A DNA stretch of 64,000 bases, taken from the NCBI GenBank assembly GCA_047974565.1, contig JBKECN010000010.1, positions 1 to 64,000 of the forward strand, written 5' to 3'. Each line of letters starts with the position of its first letter. The first letter of the stretch is position 1. A model generated the notes under the pieces. The model was given only the letters and a program-made list of their open reading frames with translations. It was not told the DNA's origin and did no database searches. Both the position numbers and the translations under genes were made by a program. The stretch is from JBDIAG01 sp047974565 (lineage in GTDB: Bacteria > Actinomycetota > Actinomycetes > Actinomycetales > CAWJMD01). Of the stretch, positions 6,329 through 15,111 are shown piece after piece.

Positions 6329-9145
6329 ATGTCAAGCCTGTTCGCGGATCTGCGCCGCCAGGGGATCGAGGTGGACGCCTCCACCCGCCGCCGCGCCGAA
6401 TACTCCTCGGACGCCTCGCTGTACCGGGTGGTACCGCAACTCGTCGCCTTTCCGCGGCATCGCGATGAGATCGTCGCCTGCCTGGGCGCCGCGCGTCAGC
6501 ACCGGGCCGCGCTGACCATGCGCGGCGCCGGCACCTCCATCGCCGGCAACGCGGTTGGCCCCGGGATCGTGCTGGACACGTCCCGCTATCTCAACCAGGT
6601 GCTGGAGATCGACCCGGACGGGCGCCGGGCCCGGGTTCAACCCGGTGCGGTGATGGCCACGGTGCAACGTCAGGCGGCCCCGCACGGGCTGCGTTTCGGG
6701 CCCGACCCATCCACCTGGACCCGCGCCACCATCGGCGGCATGATCGGCAACAATGCCTGCGGCCCGCACGCGGTGGCCTATGGCAAGACCGCGCAGAACG
6801 TGCGCAGCCTGCACGTGGTGGACGGCCAGGGACGCGAGTTCACCGCTGCCGCAGGCGATCCCACCTTCTCCCCGGTGCAAGGCCTGCCCGACCTGGTTTC
6901 GGCCAACCTGGCCACCCTGCGAACCGAGTTGGGTCGTTTCGGCAGGCAGGTCTCCGGGTACAGCCTGCAGCACCTGTTGCCGGAGAACGACTCTCATCTG
7001 GCTCGGGCGCTGGTCGGCACCGAAGGCACCTGTGTCCTGGTGCTGGAAGCCGAGATCGACCTGGTGCCGGTGCCAAACGCCCCCACCCTGGTGGTGCTCG
7101 GCTACCCCGACATGGCCACCGCCGCTGACGCGGTCCCGGCGCTCTTGCGGCATTCGCCGCTGGCCATCGAAGGCCTGGACGCCCGTCTCGTCGACCTGGT
7201 GCGGGCTCATCGCGGCGCCGCCAACGTGCCCGCCCTGCCCGCCGGAGCCGGCTGGCTGATGGTGGAGGTTTCCGGCGAGAACCCGTCTGCCGCCGAGGAT
7301 GCCGCCAGAGCCCTGGCCGGCGACGCCGGAACCAGCGCCGTCGAGGTGCTGCCCGCGGGAGCGCAGGCGGCCGCCCTGTGGCGGATCCGCGAGGACGGCG
7401 CGGGATTGGGCGGACGGACCCCCAGTGGTGCCCAGGGCTGGCCGGGCTGGGAGGACGCGGCGGTCCCGCCCGAGCGGCTCGGGGACTACCTGCGCGACTT
7501 CGACGCATTGCTCGCCGCGCACCATCTGGACGGCATCCCCTACGGCCACTTCGGCGACGGCTGCGTCCACATCCGGATCGACTTCCCGCTCGCCGACGGT
7601 GCGTCCGGTGTCCGGGTGATGCAGGACTTCCTCACCGAGGCAGCCGATCTCGTCGCAAGCCACGGCGGATCGCTTTCCGGTGAGCACGGGGACGGCCGCT
7701 GCCGCAGCGAGCTTCTGCCGCGGATGTACTCCCGACAGGCCCTGGACGCCTTCGCCGGTTTCAAGCACCTTTTCGACCCGGACCGGATCCTCAACCCGGG
7801 CGTGCTCGTCGACCCTGACCCACTCAGCGCCAACGTTCGCCGAGCCGGAGCTAGAAAAGTCACTGCAACAAGCGGTTTCGCGTTCATCCACGACCGGGGC
7901 AATATCACCGACGCGGTACACCGGTGCACCGGGGTGGGTAAGTGCCGCGCCGACCTTTCCAGCTCCGGCGCCTTCATGTGCCCGTCCTATCTGGCCACCC
8001 GGGACGAGAAGGACTCCACCCGGGGGCGGGCTCGGGTGCTGCAAGACCTGACCAACGGCTCCCTGGTCGCGGACTGGAACGCCCCGGAGGTGGCGCAGGC
8101 CCTCGATCTGTGCCTGTCCTGCAAGGCCTGCGCCAGCGACTGCCCAACCGGCATCGACATGGCCACCTACAAGTCCGAAGCCCTCTACCGTCGCTACCAG
8201 GGCCGGCCCCGGCCTGTCCGGCACCTCACCCTGGGGCAGCTTCCCCGGTGGGCGCGGCTGGCCGGTCCCGTCGCGCCCGCGATCAATCTCGCGATGCGCC
8301 TGACGCCCCTGCGCCGGGTCGTGCTCAAGGCATCCGGCCTGGACAGCCGCCGCTCGATACCACGGTTCGCCACCGAACCGTTCCGCCGGTGGCGCCGCCG
8401 CAACACTCCCGACCCGTCGGCTGCGATCCGCGGTGAGGTGCTGCTCTTCGTCGACTCGTTCTCCGACAGTTTCGCGCCCGAGGGTGCGCGAGCCGCCATC
8501 GACGTACTCAACGACGCCGGATACCGGGTGCGGCTGCCGGCGGAGGGGATCTGCTGCGGTCTGACCTGGATCTCCACCGGACAGCTCGACGGCGCCAAGG
8601 CCCGGCTCCGACGCCTCGTCGCTGCCCTGGAACCGGCGGTGGTGGCCGGTCTCCCCATCGTCGGGATCGAACCATCCTGCACCGCAACCTTGCTCACCGA
8701 CCTGCCGGATCTGCTCGCCGACCATTCGGGCGCCCGGCGGGTAGCCGAGGGCACCCGAACGCTGGGGCAACAACTCCAGCGAGCGATGCAGGACGGATGG
8801 CGCCCGCCGGACCTGACCGGTGTCAGCCTGTTGGCCCAACCGCACTGCCACCAGCACTCCGCGGTCGGCTACGACGCCGACCTCGCGGTCCTGCGCGCCG
8901 CAGGGGCCCAAGTTCGCACCGTAGCGGGTTGCTGCGGGCTGGCCGGCAACTTCGGCATGGAGGCCGGGCACTACGAGGTGTCCGTCGCCGTCGCCCGCAA
9001 CGGCTTCCTGGGTGAACTGGACGACTGCCCCGAGGACACCCTGCTGCTCGCGGACGGGTTCTCCTGCCGCACCCAGGCAGCGGATCTCGCCGGAGTCGCC
9101 GCAGTGACGCTCGCCGAACTCCTCGCCGGCAAACTCGGTAGGTGA
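6329..9145 (+). CDS. FAD-linked oxidase / Fe-S dehydrogenase (D-2-hydroxyacid type)
   Basis: A 938-residue fusion. Residues ~30-180 are a PCMH-type FAD-binding domain (MRGAGTSIAGNAVGPG; GGMIGNNACGPHAVAYGKT). Residues ~200-500 are the oxidase cap domain, ending LFDPDRILNPG. Two Fe-S ligand groups follow: CTGVGKC near 533 and CLSCKACASDCPTG near 595. Two CCG-type cysteine motifs follow, GICCG near 742 and AGCCG near 868. This order is that of YdiJ-like D-2-hydroxyglutarate or D-lactate dehydrogenases that pass electrons to the respiratory chain; the substrate cannot be set from sequence. ATG at 6329 has AGGA at eight bases and is preferred over ATG at 6320. No partner genes flank it. Confidence 0.88.
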   Translation: MSSLFADLRRQGIEVDASTRRRAEYSSDASLYRVVPQLVAFPRHRDEIVACLGAARQHRAALTMRGAGTSIAGNAVGPGIVLDTSRYLNQVLEIDPDGRRARVQPGAVMATVQRQAAPHGLRFGPDPSTWTRATIGGMIGNNACGPHAVAYGKTAQNVRSLHVVDGQGREFTAAAGDPTFSPVQGLPDLVSANLATLRTELGRFGRQVSGYSLQHLLPENDSHLARALVGTEGTCVLVLEAEIDLVPVPNAPTLVVLGYPDMATAADAVPALLRHSPLAIEGLDARLVDLVRAHRGAANVPALPAGAGWLMVEVSGENPSAAEDAARALAGDAGTSAVEVLPAGAQAAALWRIREDGAGLGGRTPSGAQGWPGWEDAAVPPERLGDYLRDFDALLAAHHLDGIPYGHFGDGCVHIRIDFPLADGASGVRVMQDFLTEAADLVASHGGSLSGEHGDGRCRSELLPRMYSRQALDAFAGFKHLFDPDRILNPGVLVDPDPLSANVRRAGARKVTATSGFAFIHDRGNITDAVHRCTGVGKCRADLSSSGAFMCPSYLATRDEKDSTRGRARVLQDLTNGSLVADWNAPEVAQALDLCLSCKACASDCPTGIDMATYKSEALYRRYQGRPRPVRHLTLGQLPRWARLAGPVAPAINLAMRLTPLRRVVLKASGLDSRRSIPRFATEPFRRWRRRNTPDPSAAIRGEVLLFVDSFSDSFAPEGARAAIDVLNDAGYRVRLPAEGICCGLTWISTGQLDGAKARLRRLVAALEPAVVAGLPIVGIEPSCTATLLTDLPDLLADHSGARRVAEGTRTLGQQLQRAMQDGWRPPDLTGVSLLAQPHCHQHSAVGYDADLAVLRAAGAQVRTVAGCCGLAGNFGMEAGHYEVSVAVARNGFLGELDDCPEDTLLLADGFSCRTQAADLAGVAAVTLAELLAGKLGR

Positions 9146-9303
9146 GCGTATGCCCTGTGTGACGCATTCGTCCGAACGGCGGCGCATCTGGGGGAATCGC
9201 AACCCATGGCGTCGGCGGGTCCGCCGTCGGCTTATGCTGCACCGACGCTGCCGTCCGGCAGCGAGCGTGATCTGCTCCATGGTGGGAGCGGAAGGGGAAA
9301 TCG

Positions 9304-10224
9304 ATGCGGTCACACTCACTCACTCGGTTGGCGGGAGCGCTAACCATCGCCGCGGCATCGGCAGTCGCCGCAGCACCGGCACTCGCAGCGCCAGGTGCCA
9401 CCGGGCACGCAGTCAGCGCGACCCACAGCCAGGGCCCATCCCGGGCTGCGCTGGCCACCGCGCAGGCCGCAACCGAGGACGTCGGAGACCGGCTGACAGC
9501 CGGCCAGTCGCTGAGCCCATCGCAGTACCTGTCCTCGGCCAGCGGCCAGCACGAGCTTGCCGCCGACGGGGCCGTCAGCCAGGACGTCGGCCTGTACCTG
9601 TCGGGCTGGTCCGGTAGCTGGCACGTCTTCAACGAGAACATGGCCGGGCTCGACCAGACCCAGAACCTGTTCGTCATGCAGGAGGACGGCAACGCCGTGC
9701 TCTACAACGCGGGCACCCCGGTGTGGGCGTCCAACACCGCCGGCAACGCCGGCGCCATGCTGGTCGTCCAGGACGACGGCAACGTCGTGGTCTACTCCGC
9801 GTCCGGCACTCCGTTGTACGCCAGCGGCAGCATCCAGTCGGTGATGTTCGGTTACAACGTCGACGGCTCCACGTGGAGTTCGTACCTCGAGCAGGGCTGG
9901 TCGATCTCGAGCCCGAACGGCCGCTACCGGCTGATCATGCAGTCTGATGGCAACCTCGTGCTGTACTCGCCCACCCGCGCGATCTGGAACTCGGGCACCG
10001 TGGGCAACCCGGGAGCGTTCCTGGCTCTGCAGAGCGACTGCAACATGGTCGTGTACGCGGACGGTGGGGCCGGAGCCCGTTGGTCCACCGGGACCTCCCG
10101 TTCCGGTGAGTGGTGCGAGCTGACCATGCAGAATGACGGGAACCTCGTCATGTACCACTGGGCCGACGTGACCAGCACCCGGGTCACCGTGCCGTGGACG
10201 ACGCGGACCGCCGGCGTCAGCTGA
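9304..10224 (+). CDS. Secreted protein with bulb-type (B-lectin) mannose-binding repeats
   Basis: 306 residues. A Sec signal peptide is clear (MRSHSLTRLAGAL, hydrophobic Ala-rich core, APALAAPG cleavage region). From about residue 75 on come repeats of the B-lectin signature QxDxNxVxY: QEDGNAVLY, QDDGNVVVY, QSDGNLVLY, QSDCNMVVY and QNDGNLVMY. They are arranged as two tandem lectin domains split near residue 180. In plant GNA lectins and bacterial relatives each motif binds one mannose; the Cys-containing fourth copy departs from the consensus. It is probably an extracellular glycan-binding protein or bacteriocin-like lectin. It stands alone and is followed by a strong hairpin. Confidence 0.88.
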   Translation: MRSHSLTRLAGALTIAAASAVAAAPALAAPGATGHAVSATHSQGPSRAALATAQAATEDVGDRLTAGQSLSPSQYLSSASGQHELAADGAVSQDVGLYLSGWSGSWHVFNENMAGLDQTQNLFVMQEDGNAVLYNAGTPVWASNTAGNAGAMLVVQDDGNVVVYSASGTPLYASGSIQSVMFGYNVDGSTWSSYLEQGWSISSPNGRYRLIMQSDGNLVLYSPTRAIWNSGTVGNPGAFLALQSDCNMVVYADGGAGARWSTGTSRSGEWCELTMQNDGNLVMYHWADVTSTRVTVPWTTRTAGVS

Positions 10225-10263
10225 GCCCCAGATCGGGCTGAGCCCGAACAATCACACCCCGCT

Positions 10264-10295
10264 CGCACCGGCGGCCCGACTGGGCCGTCGGTGCG
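10264..10295 (+). terminator. Strong hairpin after the lectin gene
   Basis: Fourteen-base-pair stem (CGCACCGGCGGCCC against GGGCCGTCGGTGCG, one G-U pair) with a GACT loop, 40 bases after the lectin stop. There is no long T-run, but the stem strength suggests transcription termination. Confidence 0.65.
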
Positions 10296-10385
10296 ACGGC
10301 TTCCGGGGCGGCGCAGCCCGGTGGGACGAATCCGCCACCGTAGAGTGGAACGCTCAGGCATGATGTCCCGTCGACGGGGAGTGTG

Positions 10386-11009
10386 ATGGCACAGTTACGA
10401 ACCAGAGGGCGCAGGATCGTCGAGGCGCACCTGCAGAACACCGGCATCCGGGCGATGACCGGGTCGATGGTGGCCTACGAGGGCCAAGTCCAGTTCAAGA
10501 GCGCCGGGATGGGCGGCGGGGACGGAGTGATGGCCGGCCTGCGGCGACGCGCCAGCGGGGAGTCCCTGTCGTTCATGGAGTGCATGGGGCACGGGGTGGT
10601 CTACCTCGCCGTGGACGCCCAGGACACCACTCTCGTCGACCTCAACAACGAGACCCTGCAGGTCGAGTCACGCCAGTTGCTCGCCCTGGCCGGCAATCTG
10701 CGCACCGACATCCGGTTCACCGGCCTGCGCGGAGCCAGCACCGGGCAGGGCCTGTTCACCACGACGGTGAGCGGACAGGGTCAGGTGGCGTTGCTGTCCG
10801 CCGGTGGCCCGCTGATCGCCCTGGAGGTCAGCGGTCAGTTCCCGCTGGTGGTCGACCCGGACGCCTTCGTCGCGGCCAAGGGCAATGTCAACCAGTCCTT
10901 CATCACCGACGTCTCCTGGGCTGCAGTGCTCGGCGAGGGCAGCGGGGAGCCCTTCTCCTTGCGCTGGGACGGAACCGGTGTGGTCTACATCCAGCCTGCG
11001 GAGCGCTGA
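10386..11009 (+). CDS. AIM24-family protein, first of three
   Basis: 207 residues of the AIM24 (formerly DUF124) beta-rich family. Typical phrases are MTGSMVAYEGQVQFKS, GHGVVYLAV, LLALAGNLRTDI and the end FSLRWDGTGVVYIQPAER. AIM24 proteins form double-stranded beta-helix folds; their biochemical role in bacteria is unknown. GTG at 10383 immediately precedes the ATG and is an alternative start. It is followed after three bases by the second AIM24 gene, so the three form one operon. Tandem AIM24 triplets are known from other actinobacteria. No signal peptide is visible. Confidence 0.85.
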   Translation: MAQLRTRGRRIVEAHLQNTGIRAMTGSMVAYEGQVQFKSAGMGGGDGVMAGLRRRASGESLSFMECMGHGVVYLAVDAQDTTLVDLNNETLQVESRQLLALAGNLRTDIRFTGLRGASTGQGLFTTTVSGQGQVALLSAGGPLIALEVSGQFPLVVDPDAFVAAKGNVNQSFITDVSWAAVLGEGSGEPFSLRWDGTGVVYIQPAER

Positions 11010-11012
11010 TCG

Positions 11013-11777
11013 ATGACGTTCGAGAAGGTCAACAGCAAGGTCGTCAAGGTCAACCTCGCTGCCGCAGGTGAGGTGCTGGCGCGGCGCGGCGCGATGCTCT
11101 TCTACACCGGCCAGGTCGGTTTCACCCCCGAGAACGCCGCCCTCGGCGGCGGGGGCGGTGGCTACCCGATGCCGGGGATGGGCACGCAGATGCCGGGGAT
11201 GCCAGGTCGGGGCGGCGGCGGTTTCGCCGGCCAGATGATGGGCGCCATGGGTCGCTCCCTGGCCGGGGAGAACGAGGCGATGATGCGCGCCCGCGGGCAG
11301 GGTGAGGTCTACTACGGACGCAGCGGCCTGCACTGCACGATCGTCCCGGTGCAGGGCGCGACCCTCACCGTCGAGGCGTCGCGACTGCTCGGACACACCG
11401 CGAGCCTGCAGTCGAGCATCGTCTCGGTGGCCTCGGCCAGTGGCGGTGGCGGAGGCGGCGGCGGAGGCCTGCGCGGCATGCTGCGTGGCGCGGTCGCCAG
11501 CGTGGCCACCGGGCAGGGCATGTTCACCACGCAGTTGTCCGGACAGGGCTCGGCCGTGCTGCTCAGCCACGGTGGCACCCTCGAGTTGCAGGTCGGTCAG
11601 CACCCGGTGGTCGTCGACCCGCAGGCCTATGTCGGCCACATCGGCAACATCTCCATCGAACTCTCCACCGCGATGTCCTGGCGTGACGCCGTCGGACGCG
11701 GCTCAGGGGAGGCCATGCAACTGAAATTGATGGGCCAGGGAGTCGTCTTCGTCCAGGCATCGGAGCAGAAGCTGTGA
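11013..11777 (+). CDS. AIM24-family protein with Gly/Met-rich insert, second of three
   Basis: 254 residues, AIM24 family. The N-terminal strand set (VLARRGAMLFYTGQVGFTPE) is followed by a low-complexity insert at residues ~45-90 rich in Gly, Met and Pro (YPMPGMGTQMPGMPGRGGGG), then by the body of the domain. A second Gly run sits near residue 145 (SGGGGGGGGGLRGML). The end LKLMGQGVVFVQASEQ parallels the first paralogue. The insert is absent from the neighbours and could be a flexible surface loop. It overlaps the third gene by four bases (GTGA). Confidence 0.85.
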   Translation: MTFEKVNSKVVKVNLAAAGEVLARRGAMLFYTGQVGFTPENAALGGGGGGYPMPGMGTQMPGMPGRGGGGFAGQMMGAMGRSLAGENEAMMRARGQGEVYYGRSGLHCTIVPVQGATLTVEASRLLGHTASLQSSIVSVASASGGGGGGGGGLRGMLRGAVASVATGQGMFTTQLSGQGSAVLLSHGGTLELQVGQHPVVVDPQAYVGHIGNISIELSTAMSWRDAVGRGSGEAMQLKLMGQGVVFVQASEQKL

Positions 11778-12565
11778 CCGTTCACCCGTCGGCCGGATCG
11801 GCCGGAACCGTGCTCAACCCGATGACGCTGCCGGATGCGGACAATGTCCCGGACAATCCCTATGCGTTCTCCATCGCCATGAATCCGGGCCGTCCGTGGT
11901 TCTTGTCCAAGGGCGCGATGATCGCCTATTACGGGAACATCACCTTCACTGCGATTCGGGCGCGTGGGCTCGAAGGTCACCTGCTCGCGATGGTGAGCCA
12001 CCAGTTCTCGTCCCCGCTGTATGCCCAGGACTGGGTGGTCGGCGAAGGCCACGGGAAACTCGTCGTCGGCGACCGGGGCTATGACATCAACTCCTACGAT
12101 CTGGAGACCGGGAACCTCACCATCAAGGCGGCGAACCTGCTCGCCTTCGACTCGGGCCTGGCGCTCAACCAGTCGATCGTGCCGGGCTTCGTCACCCTGG
12201 TGGGAACCGGCAAGTTCCTCGCCTCGTCGTCGGGGGAGGTGATGTTCGCCGAGCCGCCATTGCGGGTGGACCCGGAGGCGCTGCTCGGCTGGGCGGACTG
12301 CCCGAGCCCCTCCCACCATTACGACGCCGGGTGGATGCAGGGCTTCCTCGGTGGTGCGATCGCCATGCTCGGTGGCAACTCCGGCGAGGAGCGGCAGTTC
12401 GACTTCACCGGCGAGGGCACGGTGCTGGTGCAGTCCAGTGAGGCGGTGCGCAGCGACTCCGATGTAGCCCGGATGATCGAGGACCAACTGCACATGCTCG
12501 GTGCCGACGGCCTGCGCCGGCTGCAGACGACCATCTCCTCACGGCTGGGTGAAGGTGGTCACTGA
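11774..12565 (+). CDS. AIM24-family protein, third of three
   Basis: 263 residues, AIM24 family, starting at a GTG that overlaps the second gene's stop. Recognisable pieces are FLSKGAMIAYYGNITF, LLAFDSGLALNQSIVPGF, LVGTGKFLASSSGEVMF and FDFTGEGTVLVQSSEAV. It ends with an extra helix (MIEDQLHMLGADGLRRLQTTISSRL) not seen in the other two. The three proteins probably act together, perhaps as a hetero-oligomer, but this is inferred only from operon structure and shared fold. Confidence 0.85.
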   Translation: MTVHPSAGSAGTVLNPMTLPDADNVPDNPYAFSIAMNPGRPWFLSKGAMIAYYGNITFTAIRARGLEGHLLAMVSHQFSSPLYAQDWVVGEGHGKLVVGDRGYDINSYDLETGNLTIKAANLLAFDSGLALNQSIVPGFVTLVGTGKFLASSSGEVMFAEPPLRVDPEALLGWADCPSPSHHYDAGWMQGFLGGAIAMLGGNSGEERQFDFTGEGTVLVQSSEAVRSDSDVARMIEDQLHMLGADGLRRLQTTISSRLGEGGH

Positions 12566-12729
12566 ACCGGGCAGTCGGTCGGGCCCGTCCGCCACATCCG
12601 GCTCGGCTACGGCCGATTCGGGGTGGGTCGGCACGGTCGACTCCGGGCGGGTCAGGCCGGTCGGGGACGCCCACGCCTGGTGTCCATCGCCGAACCTGCA
12701 CGGCGCGACCGCTCGACGGGGTCGCTGAC

Positions 12730-13488
12730 TTGGGCCTGGCGGAGTGGTTGCTGGGGCGGGCCCACGCGCGCCGGGGTGGGCCGTCCGCGCACGGGTGCGG
12801 CCCCCATCCCGGCCATCATTCGGGCATGCACGACCCGTCTCATCATGAGGATGGGCACGAACATCCCGCGTCGGGGCTCATCCACGCCGCCCGTGAGTAC
12901 GACCTGGTGACCAACGCCGTCCTGCTCGGCCAACGACGCAGGCTCTATGCGAGCCTGGCGCAACTGGCGGCGCCTCGGGCCGGTGAGCGGGTGGTGGACA
13001 TCGGCAGCGGCACGGGCGCTCTCACCACGGCGATTGCCGAACGGCTGCCGCCGGGCGCCTCGGTGCTCGGCATCGACCCGAGCCCGGAGATGGTCGAGCG
13101 TGCCACGGAATTGGCCGCCGGAATTCCAGCAGGCGAAAGCCGACCCACCTATGCGCAGATGTCCGCCGAGTCTGTCGACCTGGCGGATGAGACGGTTGAC
13201 CTGGTGGTCTCGGCACTGGCCGTGCACCACATCCCGGCCGATGTCCGCCCGCGCGCGGCACGCGAGATTGCCCGGGTGTTGCGCCCGGGAGGCCGGGTGA
13301 TGATTGCCGAATTCGCTCCGATGGGCGGTGAAATCGGTGCCCGGGCGGTATCGGCGCTGGTGGGTCCGGCGATGCGTGAGGATCGGACCGCCGAGGTCTC
13401 TGGGCTGCTCCGAGAGGCCGGGCTCGCGGTGATCGACACCCGGCGTGCCGCCGTGTTCTTCGGGTGCGTGCTCGCAGTGAAGCCCTGA
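12730..13488 (+). CDS. Class I SAM-dependent methyltransferase with His-rich N-terminus
   Basis: 252 residues if translation starts at the TTG at 12730 (a GGGG stretch lies upstream); ATG at 12826 would give 220 residues and still keep the whole catalytic domain. The SAM site is VVDIGSGTGALTTAIAERL, with GIDPSPEMVERA as the acidic loop, DLVVSALAVHHIP as motif IV and REIARVLRPGGRVMIAEFAP as motif VI. This is a UbiE/Methyltransf_11-like enzyme; the substrate is unknown. Residues ~20-46 contain about ten histidines (HPGHHSGMHDPSHHEDGHEH), which could bind zinc, nickel or copper. It converges on a Fur-family gene, which makes metal-linked regulation or function worth considering. Confidence 0.82.
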   Translation: MGLAEWLLGRAHARRGGPSAHGCGPHPGHHSGMHDPSHHEDGHEHPASGLIHAAREYDLVTNAVLLGQRRRLYASLAQLAAPRAGERVVDIGSGTGALTTAIAERLPPGASVLGIDPSPEMVERATELAAGIPAGESRPTYAQMSAESVDLADETVDLVVSALAVHHIPADVRPRAAREIARVLRPGGRVMIAEFAPMGGEIGARAVSALVGPAMREDRTAEVSGLLREAGLAVIDTRRAAVFFGCVLAVKP

Positions 13489-13659
13489 CCGTGTCGGCGC
13501 GGCCTCGGCGGGCGCCAGCAAACGCTCTGCCGCCGGATTGCTCGGCGCCGCTGCCGCTTGGGGTCTGCCAACCTCGTCGCAGGTGACGACGCATCCCGCT
13601 GGGCGCCTGGCGCAGCGTGCCGGCGGCCGCGCGAGATCGATCGAGCTGGCTGGTGGCCG

Positions 13660-14094
13660 CTACTTGTCGTGCGAGGCGGCGCCACCGCAGTTGTGACAGG
13701 TGCCGGACAGCGCCATATGGCCCGCGTCCAGGACGAAGCCATTGAGCTGCCGGACCCGGTCGGCAGCCGCATCGAGCAGGTCGGCGGGCAGGTCCACCAC
13801 GGCGCCACACTCGTGGCACCGGGCGTGCAGGTGTGAGTCGGCCCGGTGATAGGCGGTCACGCCGCTATCCAGATGCACGTGTGAGATGAGCCCGGCCTCG
13901 GTCAGCGCCTCCAGGGTCCGGTAGACGGTGGCTCGGTGCACTCCGTCGGCCTCGACCTCGCCGGCGATGACTTCCGCCGTCGGGTGCCCGCCCAGGCTGG
14001 CGACGGCCTCCAGGACGGCCAGCCGGGGTGCGGTCACCCGCAGCCCGTGGCGGCGCAACAGTTCCGTTGCGCGGGGGTGCCCAGGGGTGTTCAC
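13660..14094 (-). CDS. Fur-family metal-dependent regulator (Zur-like)
   Basis: 144 residues. The winged helix is HGLRVTAPRLAVLEAV ... HRATVYRTLEALTEAGLI, and the metal region is AYHRADSHLHARCHECG. The structural zinc site is two CxxC pairs, C93/C96 and C133/C136. The lone, His-rich regulatory site and the actinobacterial context favour a zinc or iron sensor of the Zur/FurB type, but Fur, Zur and peroxide-sensing PerR cannot be separated reliably by eye. GTG at 14094 starts 14 bases after the HU stop, so it is probably co-transcribed with the HU gene. Confidence 0.85.
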   Translation of the reverse strand: MNTPGHPRATELLRRHGLRVTAPRLAVLEAVASLGGHPTAEVIAGEVEADGVHRATVYRTLEALTEAGLISHVHLDSGVTAYHRADSHLHARCHECGAVVDLPADLLDAAADRVRQLNGFVLDAGHMALSGTCHNCGGAASHDK

Positions 14095-14108
14095 GGCCCG
14101 ACGGCCAT

Positions 14109-14381
14109 TCAGCTGGCAGCGGCCTTCAGACGTGACCCGGCAGCAACCTTGACCCCGTGCCCCGCCGGGATGTCGATCGGTTCGCCAGTCTGTGGATTGC
14201 GCCCGCGGCGGGCTGGCCGTTCCACTTGCTCGACGCTGAGAATTCCGGGGAGCGAAACCTTCTCACCCCGGCTGACCGCCTCCATGAGCACCTGCTCAAA
14301 GGCCGACAGCATCGCCGTGGCGGTGTCGCCGCTGACCCCGGTGCGCAGCGCGATAGAACGTGCGACCTCAGACCGGTTCAT
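14109..14381 (-). CDS. hup: HU-family nucleoid-associated DNA-binding protein
   Basis: 90 residues, the standard bacterial HU length. MNRSEVARSIALRTGVSGD forms the dimerisation helices, KVSLPGILSVEQVERPARR the strands, and GRNPQTGEPIDIPAG the DNA-embracing arm with its intercalating proline. It lacks the long Lys/Ala tail found on mycobacterial HupB. AAGGAG lies seven bases before the ATG at 14381. It bends and compacts DNA and is probably abundant; coupling to a downstream Fur gene is unusual enough to note. Confidence 0.93.
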   Translation of the reverse strand: MNRSEVARSIALRTGVSGDTATAMLSAFEQVLMEAVSRGEKVSLPGILSVEQVERPARRGRNPQTGEPIDIPAGHGVKVAAGSRLKAAAS

Positions 14382-14735
14382 TGTGGAACTCCTTTCCCAA
14401 CACGCGGGCGTCGCGCAGTGGCGGACAAACCCTGCTGTGGCACCCCGCCGGTGCGGGATCTCCACGCCCCCGGAGCGGCCCGACGCACTGCTGATGCTAG
14501 GGCACGTTCCTGACTGCCCGCTCCACCGCAGACCATGCGGGTCGGGGTGCGGGAGGAGGGGGGCAGTAGCCCGGGGCGCACGACACCACGGGGAAACCCC
14601 GCCCGCGCTGGCGGACACGCCCGCAGCTGGATCGAGCGGCCCTGCCGAGCCGTGACCCTGGGCTCTCAGATGCCAATGGCGGGGATGGAGCCCGGTTAGG
14701 CTCGCATCCCCGCCATCGGAGTAGGTACTTGGGTC

Positions 14736-14939
14736 TCAGATCGCGCGGACGTTCTCCGCCTGCGGCCCCTTCGGGCTCTGAGTAATTTCGAAGTCCACGC
14801 GCTGGTTCTCTTCCAGGGTGCGGTAGCCGTCCGCCTGGATGGCCGAGAAGTGAACGAAGACGTCGTCGCCGCCGCCGTCCTGTGCGATGAAGCCGAAGCC
14901 CTTCTCGGCGTTGAACCACTTGACAGTGCCCTGAGCCAT
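14736..14939 (-). CDS. cspA: Cold-shock protein (CspA family)
   Basis: 67 residues. Both RNA-binding motifs are intact: KGFGFIAQDG (RNP1) and DVFVHFSAI (RNP2). It starts MAQGTVKWFNAEKGF and ends SPKGPQAENVRAI, as in actinobacterial CspA. The protein is a single-stranded nucleic acid chaperone that melts mRNA structure. AAGGAG precedes the ATG at 14939. The candidate promoter at 15112-15117 implies a 5' leader of roughly 160 bases, which contains a stable hairpin; long structured leaders are usual for cspA mRNAs. Confidence 0.95.
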   Translation of the reverse strand: MAQGTVKWFNAEKGFGFIAQDGGGDDVFVHFSAIQADGYRTLEENQRVDFEITQSPKGPQAENVRAI

Positions 14940-15044
14940 TCTGGCCAATCTCCTTGTTTCGGGCTGTGTTGCGAGATCGGCACGGCACCAGATCCCGGGA
15001 GAGAAGCTGACTCGACCGGCGCTCGCCACGCAGAACATGAAGAA

Positions 15045-15073
15045 CGCCCGCCGGAAAGGGTTCCCAGCGGGCG
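15045..15073 (-). promoter_or_regulatory. Hairpin in the leader of the cold-shock mRNA
   Basis: On the minus strand CGCCCGCTGG pairs with CCGGCGGGCG (10 bp, one G-U) around a nine-base loop, about 105 bases before the cspA ATG, followed by a pyrimidine-rich run. It could be a leader attenuator or a temperature-sensitive structure. Confidence 0.5.
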
Positions 15074-15111
15074 CATACGACCTGCCAAACCTGCAATCTC
15101 AACCGCGTCAC

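Noticed and set aside
6332..9319. Minus-strand 995-codon open frame opposite the FAD/Fe-S gene
   Set aside because: Antisense shadow: no motif or hydrophobic pattern, whereas the plus strand has complete FAD and cluster sites.
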